A stretch of DNA of 64,000 nt from JAQIBY01 sp963676165 (lineage in GTDB: Bacteria > Bacteroidota > Bacteroidia > Bacteroidales > ML635J-15), in contig OY781043.1 of NCBI GenBank assembly GCA_963676165.1, positions 3,224,001 through 3,288,000 on the forward strand, in the 5' to 3' direction. The translations under genes and the position numbers were made by a program. The notes under the pieces are model-generated. The model saw only the letters and a list, made by a program, of their open reading frames with translations, was not told where the DNA came from and made no database searches. Positions within the stretch are counted from its first letter, which is position 1; each line of letters begins with the position of its first letter. This document shows, piece by piece, positions 1 to 7,933 of the stretch.

Positions 1-639
1 TATTATCTGGTTCTCTTTTCAGCTTACGATAGACTACCTGCTCAAATGGCACAACCATTGAATTACACTTGGCCAGTAATGCTTAGCTTGCTAGCCATTC
101 CCTTTCTTAAGCAAAAACTCAGTTGGAAAGCCTTACTTGCTCTGCTTATAAGTTTCGGAGGAGTATTGGTTATTTCACTTCAGGATTTGGAAGGCACAGG
201 ACTTAAAAGTGACACCACAGGAATAATTCTTGCCATTTTAAGTTCCATAGCTTGGGCTATTTATTGGTTACTTCAAGTAAAAAGCAAATTGGACAAAACG
301 GTACAATTATTTCTCAATTTCACCTTGTCCTTTGGCATATTGATGATTATTTACTTCATTGTTGGCGAAGGCATTCCTACAGGAATTCAAGCATGGTTAT
401 CAAGCATCTGGATTGGAGTATTTGAAATGGGAATTACTTTTTTCTTTTGGATGTCGGCATTGCATTTTGCTGAGCGCACAGACATTGTTAGTAACCTGGC
501 CTTTTTATCTCCATTTGTTTCTTTATTTTTCATTAATTTAGTGCTTGATGAACCCATATCAGAATCGACACTGATAGGTTTAGCATTAATCATAGGAGAA
601 ATTTTGCTGCAAAGACAAATTTCAAAACGCATAGCATGA
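1..639 (+). CDS. EamA/DMT-family membrane transporter, C-terminal part
   Basis: The reading frame is open from the first base, so the gene begins upstream of the window; about 212 residues are visible. It is strongly hydrophobic with roughly seven membrane segments and contains the second EamA (drug/metabolite transporter) repeat: a conserved small-residue helix near GIILAILSSIAWAIYW and the family's closing pattern in which a proline-containing helix (LAFLSPFVSLFF) is followed by a short loop with a DEP motif and a last helix. It ends in lysine/arginine-rich residues, as usual. Its stop codon overlaps the ruvC start by ATGA, suggesting translational coupling. The substrate cannot be inferred. 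Confidence 0.85.
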   Translation, partial: YYLVLFSAYDRLPAQMAQPLNYTWPVMLSLLAIPFLKQKLSWKALLALLISFGGVLVISLQDLEGTGLKSDTTGIILAILSSIAWAIYWLLQVKSKLDKTVQLFLNFTLSFGILMIIYFIVGEGIPTGIQAWLSSIWIGVFEMGITFFFWMSALHFAERTDIVSNLAFLSPFVSLFFINLVLDEPISESTLIGLALIIGEILLQRQISKRIA

Positions 640-1199
640 CAAAGGTTGGGAAAGAAAATATCATAATGGGCATGGACCCAGGCACAAATATCATGGGATA
701 TTCTGTCATTCAATGCTCAGGGAAACAAGTTAAATTGATATCGCTTGGCATCATTGACCTAACCGGTTATGCTGACCACTATTTAAAAATAAAGCATATT
801 TTCGAACGCACTCAAAGCTTAATTGACCAATACCACCCAGATGAACTTGCTATTGAGTCTCCTTTTTACGGAAAGAATGTGCAATCTATGCTAAAACTTG
901 GTCGAGCACAAGGCGCAGCAATCTCAGCAGCACTTTCCCGTTCTATGCCAATCCACGAGTATGCACCGAAAAAAATTAAAATGGCGATAACCGGAAATGG
1001 AAATGCAGAAAAAGAGCAGGTAGCAGCCATGCTTCAACGCGTATTAAAATATGAGGAGCAGCCCAAATATTTAGATGCAACGGATGCACTTGGAGCAGCA
1101 ATGTGTCATTTTTATCAGCTTCAAAACCCATTGACCTCAGCGAAATCATCCTCTTGGAAAGATTACATCAAGAAAAATCCGGGCAAAGTAAAATTCTAA
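636..1199 (+). CDS. ruvC: Holliday junction resolvase RuvC
   Basis: RuvC cuts Holliday junctions made by homologous recombination, working with RuvAB. The 187-residue product has the RNase H-like fold signature: the first catalytic Asp in GMDPGTNIMGYS near residue 14, the Glu in LAIESPFYGKN near residue 75, and the Asp pair in LDATDALGAAMCH near residue 150. Length is normal for the family. The ATG at 636 overlaps the stop of the transporter gene; a second ATG at 666 is possible but would leave almost no residues before the first catalytic Asp. A bidirectional hairpin lies about 120 nt downstream. Confidence 0.95.
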   Translation: MTKVGKENIIMGMDPGTNIMGYSVIQCSGKQVKLISLGIIDLTGYADHYLKIKHIFERTQSLIDQYHPDELAIESPFYGKNVQSMLKLGRAQGAAISAALSRSMPIHEYAPKKIKMAITGNGNAEKEQVAAMLQRVLKYEEQPKYLDATDALGAAMCHFYQLQNPLTSAKSSSWKDYIKKNPGKVKF

Positions 1200-1245
1200 T
1201 CAAGGATTGAAACTAGTACATTTGAACAGGAAAAATCTTTTTAAG

Positions 1246-1283
1246 CTGCCTGCCAACTGGTTTACTTCCAAGAAGGCAGGCTG
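1246..1283. repeat. Hairpin-forming inverted repeat after ruvC
   Basis: GCCTGCC at 1248-1254 pairs with GGCAGGC at 1275-1281, a 7-bp GC stem with a 20-nt loop. No T-run follows, so it is not a clear terminator. It may be a dispersed palindrome or chance. Confidence 0.3.
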
Positions 1284-1320
1284 GATTTGGATTTCTTAGA
1301 TTGAACTCACGTCAAATAAG

Positions 1321-1349
1321 AACAGCCCACCATTTGGCGGGCTGTTTAA
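1321..1349. terminator. Bidirectional intrinsic terminator between ruvC and the HIT gene
   Basis: AACAGCCC at 1321-1328 and GGGCTGTT at 1339-1346 form an 8-bp stem, extended by CC/GG beyond one A-C mismatch, with an ATTT loop. T-rich sequence follows in both directions. The flanking genes converge here. Confidence 0.75.
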
Positions 1350-1396
1350 TTATATTGATAAGACTCCCGTTCCCCAGAAGCCTTGGCATAGGCCAG

Positions 1397-1792
1397 CTAT
1401 TTGAAGCTAGCCGAGATCTTATTCGCTAAATCGATAAACTCATTTTCTGACATTTTTACACGTGGATTTGTAAAATGAACATCTTTTTCTGCATCCATTG
1501 GAATAAGATGCACGTGCGCATGAGGCACTTCCAGTCCAAGTACAACAACAGCAATGCGTTTGCATGTTACATTTTCTTCGATTGCCTTTGCAACACGCTT
1601 AGCAAATGCCATTAATCCATTGTATGTATCATCGTCAAGATCAAACAAATAATCCACTTCCTTTTTAGGAATTACAAGTGTGTGCCCCTTTTTCAATGGG
1701 TTAATATCAAAAAAAGCAAGAAAATTTTCATCTTCAGCCACCTTGTAAGCTGGAATATCACCATTGACGATTTTAGAAAATATTGAGTTCAT
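1397..1792 (-). CDS. HIT-family nucleotide hydrolase
   Basis: Small 131-residue histidine triad protein. The catalytic motif HAHVHL is present near residue 91, and the N-terminus MNSIFSKIVNGDIPAYKV with a following GHTLVIPKKEV segment is typical of the Hint/PKCI branch, which hydrolyses AMP bound to lysine or other amines. It starts 2 nt after the greA stop, so the two form an operon, an arrangement common in Bacteroidota. The exact substrate is unknown. Confidence 0.92.
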   Translation of the reverse strand: MNSIFSKIVNGDIPAYKVAEDENFLAFFDINPLKKGHTLVIPKKEVDYLFDLDDDTYNGLMAFAKRVAKAIEENVTCKRIAVVVLGLEVPHAHVHLIPMDAEKDVHFTNPRVKMSENEFIDLANKISASFK

Positions 1793-1794
1793 AA

Positions 1795-2268
1795 TTACAT
1801 GCTGATTTCAAGAATTTCAAATTCCATTTTTCCGTTAGGCACATCAATTTCTACCACATCACCAACTTTCTTTCCTAATAGGCCTTTGGCAATTGGCGTT
1901 TCAATTGAAATTTTGCCTTCTTTCAAATTAGCTTCACTTTCTGCAACAATCTGATACTGCATTTTTGCATTATTTTTCTTGTTTTGAATTGTTACTTTAT
2001 TCAATATTTGAACCGTCGAAGTATCAATTTGTGAAGGATCAATTACACGAGCAGAATGAATTGCATCCTGAAGTTTTGCAATCCGCATTTCTAGCATTCC
2101 CTGTGCCTCTTTTGCAGCATCATACTCTGCATTTTCAGATAAATCACCCTTATCTCTAGCCTCTGCTATTTGCCTTGAAATAGCCGGGCGCTCAACGGAT
2201 TGCATCTGATTGAGCTCTTCTTTCATTTTATCCAGCCCCTCTTGGGTTACGTATGTTGTTTTTGCCAT
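1795..2268 (-). CDS. greA: Transcription elongation factor GreA
   Basis: GreA rescues backtracked RNA polymerase by stimulating transcript cleavage in the secondary channel. The 157-residue product starts MAKTTYVTQEGLDKMKEEL, has the long N-terminal coiled coil with the acidic tip in DLSENAEYDAAKEAQ, and a C-terminal FKBP-like domain with TPIAKGLLGKKVGDVVEI. An in-frame start exists upstream at 2346, but it would add 26 residues with no family counterpart and would lie upstream of the predicted promoter at 2333-2364, so 2268 is chosen. It is co-transcribed with the HIT gene. Confidence 0.95.
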   Translation of the reverse strand: MAKTTYVTQEGLDKMKEELNQMQSVERPAISRQIAEARDKGDLSENAEYDAAKEAQGMLEMRIAKLQDAIHSARVIDPSQIDTSTVQILNKVTIQNKKNNAKMQYQIVAESEANLKEGKISIETPIAKGLLGKKVGDVVEIDVPNGKMEFEILEISM

Positions 2269-2303
2269 TTTTATATGGTTTAAAAAATACAATAAAAAAG
2301 AAC

Positions 2304-2321
2304 CCCCTGCACTATGCGGGG
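2304..2321 (-). promoter_or_regulatory. Terminator-like hairpin at the 5' end of the greA leader
   Basis: Reading the minus strand, CCCC-GCA pairs with TGC-GGGG around a 3-nt loop and one bulged A, followed at once by a T-rich stretch with six Ts. The predicted promoter places the transcript start at about 2326, only about five bases before the stem. The hairpin could terminate early transcripts (an attenuator) or stabilise the 5' end. It is less likely to be the terminator of the upstream gene, because it lies downstream of the greA promoter. Confidence 0.5.
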
Positions 2322-2332
2322 ATTCATTAATG

Positions 2333-2364
2333 CAAATATAACGCATAAATTCTAATTTTCCAAA
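2333..2364 (-). promoter_or_regulatory. Predicted greA promoter, Bacteroidota type
   Basis: On the minus strand TTTG (2361-2364) is followed after 20 nt by TATATTTG (2333-2340), an exact match to the phylum consensus TTTG-N19-21-TAnnTTTG. The start of transcription would be near 2326. Confidence 0.65.
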
Positions 2365-2435
2365 TAATTCATTTCCATCACACAGAAGTTAACAGCCTAA
2401 TTTTCTGATTTTTAAAATTTTTCTTTGGGCACATC

Positions 2436-2614
2436 AGCCGCCACACGCAAAAAATCATCCCGGCTGTCGGCCTCCGTTCATAGCGGCTAATTGCTCTGCT
2501 ACACTTAATGCTTGCCTGCATGGGCTTCCTCTGGTCGCCATGCTTTCAAGCTAAGTGTTTAGCATCGCCATCAGCAGGCTGCTTCACTTCATCCTTGTGC
2601 AAACCGAATGCTAA
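2436..2614. other. GC-rich non-coding segment with several paired helices
   Basis: No convincing gene lies between greA and the next stop codon. The stretch is visibly richer in GC than its surroundings and can form three consecutive helical domains: AGCCGC (2436-2441) with GCGGCT (2483-2488); a compound hairpin at 2501-2558 with ACACTTA/TAAGTGT, GCTTG/CAAGC and GCATGG/CCATGC; and TTAGCAT (2559-2565) with ATGCTAA (2608-2614), which abuts the stop of the upstream protein gene. It could be a structured RNA, a structured 3' UTR or a dispersed repeat. See the finding. Confidence 0.4.
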
Positions 2615-2615
2615 T

Positions 2616-5600
2616 CTATTCACTAAGTGCCCCGAACCACTTCACCACCTTCTCTCCTATGTTTGGAACATCAATATGTACAATATACATTCCTCCTCCA
2701 ATACGATCACCTGCAATATCTGTTAAATCCCATTCAATCCACGACGGATCATAGTGCTTATCCCATCGTTTTATTAACCGACCTGAAGGATCATAAACAC
2801 TCACAACACATTGCTGTGGCAAATTGGTAATTTTCACTTTTCGCTCTGTACTACTCGCTTGGTAATATGAATATCCGTAATATGGATTTGGGACAACACG
2901 TATTAAATCCAAAGCAGTTTTGGCAATCTCAACATCATTTGTATTTGGGATATAATTGCGTGTACTAAATTTATATAGAGGCAAATTGTCATTTTGAGCA
3001 TTTTCTACTGCATATTCGCCTTGAGTTCTGTAATATGGAGTTGCTACACTCAATTTTATTTTCACTTCATTATCTAAAAAATCATATACAGTATTCCATA
3101 ATGGAATGGCAGTCCACATAATACCACCCAAAGCCTGAATTTTATACTTTTCCAAGCCAGTTTCTTCATAACTTCTCATCATATCATAAACGTATGCACA
3201 AGAATCGTAAGTGGTTTGTAAAGCTGGCAAAGTCGGATCAGGCGTTTCTTGATTTGAACCGTAAACATAAATGTAATGCTTTCCACCAAACATTGGCCCA
3301 TCAAGAGTATCTTGTGAGTCAGTCGGATTCCACATCATATCATTTCCATTTTCACCAACAAGCCAGGAGTCTTCGCCAAATGCAATATTTAACCTCTCTC
3401 CTGTTCGTACATCAATGGCATAACCAGGAAACCAGCTTAAACCATGTGTGGTGTCACCGGGAATAATATGTCCATCCTTATCCAACGATGCATGCTGACG
3501 CAAATCAAAGCGCAAAGCATTTCCTTCTGAACGGTAATTAACCAACGGATCAACTTCTATTGGGTTGCCAGCTTCATCAACAGTCCATTCATTTTCACAC
3601 ATTTCCAACACCAATGCACGCGACCACTTGTCTTTATCTGGAGTAATCACAATCTCTACACTTGAAATCGGATAATATTTATGAATGTTATTACGGATGT
3701 AACCTAATTTTGATGAATTGTAAGCAGGTCCGTACTTGAATGTACTTGCAAAAACATAAGGAGCCCAAGTTCCACCAAGAACTTGCTCAAAATTTTGATC
3801 AGGGTCAAATCCAATAAAGTCATCGTATGAGAAATCAGGATCTTCAAGTTCCTGAGATTGGTAGGTTCCTGAACGAATCCAGTTGTATTCATCTAATCCT
3901 TCACCATCTTGAATAAAATGTAACCAATCAGCCTCTGGATTTTCATATTGCATTGTTGCAGAAAGCATTCCATTTTGTTGTGGATTTCTATTCCGATATC
4001 CAGCAGCATCAACCTGAAACCACTCAATGGAAATTCCATAATCGGGTAATAATATTTCATTTTCAAGATATCCAATTTCATTTTCCAGATAAAGTGTATC
4101 GCCCTCTGAATTCAATAAATACCATTTGGCAGACTCTTTCACTCGACCATAAGACCAATAAATCCCATAATCGTTGAGAACACCCAGTGTAAAATCATCC
4201 GCTTTCACATTCAAAGGGTCAATAATGCGGATTTTCACAGGTCCATTTCCAGCACAATACATTACAGTATCAATTCGCCAAGGACTTCCAGACATAATTT
4301 TTTCATAAGAGGAGTCAGAAAGCTTCAGCAGGTTATTTCCATTTCCATAACCTTCAACTTGTGTAATAGGCAGACCATCTTCATAATCAACAGTCAATTC
4401 AGTTCCACCTTGCTCAGCATCTGGTTTATGTGCCACTGCAGTGTACACCACAGGAGTTTTTCGGCTTGTTAAATACGGTGTTTTTTGACCAAAATAGTGT
4501 GTCTGATCAAAAGGGCTATATAAGAAATCTGTATTGCTGGCATAAGCCAAAACAACAAAGTACATCTCCTTATGATTCACCAAACGATCAGACTCTCCAA
4601 AAGGGAAAGCATCTTTTTTCAATTCAAAACTGTGCTTAATTCCCTTATTGGCTGCTTCAACCTCCAATTGATCACTTAGGCTAGACCAATCTGCATTGTA
4701 TTTATAATTCACAAGATTTTCTACTTCATCGCGAATATCACATTGAAATATCTCTTGCACCATATCGGGGTTGTATCGTTCCTCAAAGAAATCCACATCT
4801 GGAGATTTTAACTGAAAAACTTGATAGCCTTGAAATCTGTATTTCCTATCACAATCATCGCAAATCAGAGACTCATCCCTTTCTTCATACTCCTCAAGAT
4901 AATTATTTGATGCTGGAGTATTTGAAATATGGAAAATCAATTTTGAATCAAGTTCTACGATGGTTAGTTCAGGTTGATCAGGACCATCGAGCACCCGAAA
5001 ACACCTGTCAAACATTGCCTGAACTGCATCATCAACTTTTTTCAATTTTGCAACACTTGATTGAGGTCCATCATTCCCTCTTGCCCAAACGGTTGCAACT
5101 GTAAAATTATTTGTTTCGCCCGGTTGCAAGGTAATTGCCTCCATACTCATTACAAAGCGTCGGTCATCTGAAGGATTTCCTTCTGACTCCTCTGACCAAC
5201 CATCCATAACCTGTCCATTCTGTCCCCATCCACATTGATCAGTAGTTGGGCTACCAGGGAACATAAAATTCGCTTCAACATCTGTATTTGCACCTCCAGA
5301 AAGATGACCAGTTCCACCATAGTACATAGGTGAATTATCTTTCCACACTGTTTGAAGATAATTATAATACTCTATTGCGGTATTTGGACTTGTAGTATAT
5401 GGTGTTCCACCAGTAGTTCCATTAAAATAGATAAAGTGGTTCATTCCCCAGCGTTCATTATCCACAATACCATCAGCAAAATTTTGTCCATTGATGTTTC
5501 CATTCATAAAATCAGCCTTAGTACAATCCAATACACGCACTCCTGCAACAGTATCCCAATTGCTTGGGTCATCCGTCGTATTTAAATCCTGAAACAAGCC

Positions 5601-6653
5601 AGACACGAAATCAAATCCTACAGCTGGGGGATCCGCACCGTATCCAGAATTACCATCAACAGCATCATCAAAATCATCACCATTATACATATAACCTAAA
5701 CCACGTTGCACATCGCAACCAATTCGATCATCCATAGCCCCACCAAGATCTGCGTCTGTCCATAAGCCAACACGAAAATCATGATAGGTATGAGTGGACC
5801 GGTTTATAATTTGATATTGATAAAAGGTTTGATCATTTAATACTCCTTGATCTGCATAGGCAAAGGCTTGTGCATGAACTTCTACTCCGAGTGGTTCTCC
5901 TCCAGTTTCACCATGCTCATTTCCCGCATCATTATACACCCACCAAAGGGTTTGGTCTCCATAAAGTTTTGGTGTAAGGTCTCGTGTATCTAAACAATCC
6001 GGATTATCCGTAATGCCATCTTCAGGAAATTCATAATACGGAAAATCACCGTCGTATGGATTATACATCCCATCTTCATTCACATCATAAAAAGGTGCCA
6101 GATAATAGGAATAACCACCTTGAGGTCCATGAGCTGGCCAGTTAAGAATGGATTGTGGAATAACATATCCAGGGAAATACTCTTCGGTATTGCAATTTGG
6201 ATTTTGAGAACACTCCCACCAAGCTCGAAAATTGACTACATCCTCACGCAGCAATTCAAATATTTTGTCATAATCACGACAGGTTTGCTTATCAGTAAGC
6301 GCCTGATCATCCCCTGAAACAATTAATGGACCAGTGTAAGCATCTTGTCCAACTTGACGAAATCTCTGAGCCATCAGGTGCAATACATCATTGGCATCAT
6401 AGCCTCCCATCCAAAGTGCACCAGCAAAAACAGAGTGACTTCCACTCCCTTTGGGAATTTCATAAGCAGGATCCCCGAATAAATCCCACCACATATCACC
6501 ACCAGAGTTTATCCGAGTACGCACATTATTAATATCCAAAACACCATAAGCTGCTGGAGGTTCACAATCCGCAACTCTGCTTTTATTTGTCGATTGGGGA
6601 AATACAGAAATGGTACATGCTAGTGCAATACATGTTAATAGAAAGTTTTTCAT
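2616..6653 (-). CDS. Giant secreted protein with T9SS C-terminal sorting domain (paralogue B)
   Basis: A 1345-residue exported protein of unknown function. It has a signal peptide (MKNFLLTCIALACTISVFPQ), a long aromatic- and Asp/Gly-rich body and, in the last ~85 residues, a type A sorting domain (VVPNPYYGYSYY, then ITNLPQQCVVSVYDPSGRLI, ending GMYIVHIDVPNIGEKVVKW). Such domains direct proteins through the outer membrane by type IX secretion. It is paralogous over its full length to the protein at 7934-12043; both share motifs such as GGDMWWDL, NWPAHGP and DADLGGAMDD. A strong terminator precedes it, so it needs readthrough or its own promoter, which I did not find. Confidence 0.85.
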   Translation of the reverse strand: MKNFLLTCIALACTISVFPQSTNKSRVADCEPPAAYGVLDINNVRTRINSGGDMWWDLFGDPAYEIPKGSGSHSVFAGALWMGGYDANDVLHLMAQRFRQVGQDAYTGPLIVSGDDQALTDKQTCRDYDKIFELLREDVVNFRAWWECSQNPNCNTEEYFPGYVIPQSILNWPAHGPQGGYSYYLAPFYDVNEDGMYNPYDGDFPYYEFPEDGITDNPDCLDTRDLTPKLYGDQTLWWVYNDAGNEHGETGGEPLGVEVHAQAFAYADQGVLNDQTFYQYQIINRSTHTYHDFRVGLWTDADLGGAMDDRIGCDVQRGLGYMYNGDDFDDAVDGNSGYGADPPAVGFDFVSGLFQDLNTTDDPSNWDTVAGVRVLDCTKADFMNGNINGQNFADGIVDNERWGMNHFIYFNGTTGGTPYTTSPNTAIEYYNYLQTVWKDNSPMYYGGTGHLSGGANTDVEANFMFPGSPTTDQCGWGQNGQVMDGWSEESEGNPSDDRRFVMSMEAITLQPGETNNFTVATVWARGNDGPQSSVAKLKKVDDAVQAMFDRCFRVLDGPDQPELTIVELDSKLIFHISNTPASNNYLEEYEERDESLICDDCDRKYRFQGYQVFQLKSPDVDFFEERYNPDMVQEIFQCDIRDEVENLVNYKYNADWSSLSDQLEVEAANKGIKHSFELKKDAFPFGESDRLVNHKEMYFVVLAYASNTDFLYSPFDQTHYFGQKTPYLTSRKTPVVYTAVAHKPDAEQGGTELTVDYEDGLPITQVEGYGNGNNLLKLSDSSYEKIMSGSPWRIDTVMYCAGNGPVKIRIIDPLNVKADDFTLGVLNDYGIYWSYGRVKESAKWYLLNSEGDTLYLENEIGYLENEILLPDYGISIEWFQVDAAGYRNRNPQQNGMLSATMQYENPEADWLHFIQDGEGLDEYNWIRSGTYQSQELEDPDFSYDDFIGFDPDQNFEQVLGGTWAPYVFASTFKYGPAYNSSKLGYIRNNIHKYYPISSVEIVITPDKDKWSRALVLEMCENEWTVDEAGNPIEVDPLVNYRSEGNALRFDLRQHASLDKDGHIIPGDTTHGLSWFPGYAIDVRTGERLNIAFGEDSWLVGENGNDMMWNPTDSQDTLDGPMFGGKHYIYVYGSNQETPDPTLPALQTTYDSCAYVYDMMRSYEETGLEKYKIQALGGIMWTAIPLWNTVYDFLDNEVKIKLSVATPYYRTQGEYAVENAQNDNLPLYKFSTRNYIPNTNDVEIAKTALDLIRVVPNPYYGYSYYQASSTERKVKITNLPQQCVVSVYDPSGRLIKRWDKHYDPSWIEWDLTDIAGDRIGGGMYIVHIDVPNIGEKVVKWFGALSE

Positions 6654-6723
6654 AGCAATGGCTTTTCTATTACAACGTCTATTTTCATTAAACGTTGCGT
6701 TTTTTCAACGCTTAAGATACAAA

Positions 6724-6753
6724 AAGCGCTACTATTTTACAATAGTAGCGCTT
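6724..6753 (-). terminator. Intrinsic terminator after the PorV-like gene
   Basis: A perfect 13-bp stem, AAGCGCTACTATT (6724-6736) with AATAGTAGCGCTT (6741-6753), and a 4-nt loop. On the minus strand the stem runs into TTTTT. It separates the barrel gene from the second cargo gene. Confidence 0.8.
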
Positions 6754-6776
6754 AATTATATTAGATTTTCTGTTAA

Positions 6777-7910
6777 TTACAATGTCACACGAGCACCAAT
6801 GGTGTGTACACCTTGGAATGGATTTGTATCGCGGTAAGAATAATCAATAGCGATAACTGAACCTTCTTTATTCATTGGAATATGTACTGATAACCCAGCA
6901 GTTGGGCCAGTGTACGCAGTTGTACGTTCAACTCCATCAAACTCGAAGATACCTTTTTCATACACATAACCACCTCTTATGAAAAGAATATCACTAAAGT
7001 TATATTCTAAGCCAAAGTGGAATTGGTCTTTAGTAAATGAGTTTGCTGTAAAGTTAGCAGCAACTGCCAATTTATGATTGGAAATAAGTTCATCTTCATC
7101 ACCATCTTCAGAAGCTTGTTTCTTAGGAGCTAAATCAAAGTGGTAAGATGCACCTATTTTAATCAATGAAGGCAATTCAAACTCCGCAGATCTATGCTCT
7201 ACAGTCATATCAGTACCGAATTGAGATACTCCGATAAATGACATACCGTCACCGCTAAATTTCATGGTAGACCCAACGTTTTTCATTGTAATACCAAAGC
7301 GGAGGTTATCTCTTTTACGGTTTCCGAGTTTATCTCTACCAACACCAGTTACATATTGGATACCAGCATCCAAAGCAAAACCACTAGCAGTTGCATCAGG
7401 CAAACCTTCAGTCACAAGCTTCACAGCCATACCTCCATAAATACTATTGGAGAATTCCTGTGCATATGCTATTGTAATGTTTGAATAACTTACTTTATAT
7501 GTACCAAGTCCACCTTCTGGTAATTCTTCAGTAACAATATCAATTTCACCAAAGTCCATTGTCATAACTCCGACACTAAGGACACCTGCAGGCCCAACTT
7601 TTTGGCTAAACCCAAAATTATTGAGAGTAATACCAGACCCTATAAAGTACTGAGTATTTGAGAAGATCAATTCAGTACGTTTAGTAAAGGCAGTACCAGC
7701 AACATTTTGGTACAATCCTTCCAAACCACGGACACAACCAACGTTTGCATCACCCCAGCCTGAAGAACGTGCCCAAGGGTTAATTAACAATTCTGATGCT
7801 CCTGCGCTACCACTACGCTGCTCATTTCCAGCAAAAACTGCAGGGCTAATGAGAATGACAGCGAGGAATGCTACTATCAGCTTATGAATTCTATTTTTCA
7901 TGACGCTCAT
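6777..7910 (-). CDS. PorV/PorQ-family outer-membrane beta-barrel protein
   Basis: A 377-residue protein with signal peptide (MKNRIHKLIVAFLAVILISPAVFA) and alternating beta-strand sequence. The mature N-terminus GSAGASELLINPWARSSGWGDANVGCVRGLEGLYQNVAG is the hallmark of the PorV/PorQ family, where small-residue loops surround WG and a repeated (E)GLYQNVAG-type turn. PorV is a T9SS shuttle that carries cargo from the translocon to the sortase PorU. Its position between two giant T9SS cargo genes suggests a dedicated shuttle or assembly partner, which is inference. The start at 7910 (MSVMKNR) or 7901 (MKNR) cannot be decided. Confidence 0.85.
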   Translation of the reverse strand: MSVMKNRIHKLIVAFLAVILISPAVFAGNEQRSGSAGASELLINPWARSSGWGDANVGCVRGLEGLYQNVAGTAFTKRTELIFSNTQYFIGSGITLNNFGFSQKVGPAGVLSVGVMTMDFGEIDIVTEELPEGGLGTYKVSYSNITIAYAQEFSNSIYGGMAVKLVTEGLPDATASGFALDAGIQYVTGVGRDKLGNRKRDNLRFGITMKNVGSTMKFSGDGMSFIGVSQFGTDMTVEHRSAEFELPSLIKIGASYHFDLAPKKQASEDGDEDELISNHKLAVAANFTANSFTKDQFHFGLEYNFSDILFIRGGYVYEKGIFEFDGVERTTAYTGPTAGLSVHIPMNKEGSVIAIDYSYRDTNPFQGVHTIGARVTL

Positions 7911-7933
7911 CTTATATAATTAACAAATCTTTT

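Noticed and set aside
2508..2726. 72-residue plus-strand frame over the structured segment
   Set aside because: It overlaps the end of the T9SS cargo gene and the hairpins; composition is not protein-like.
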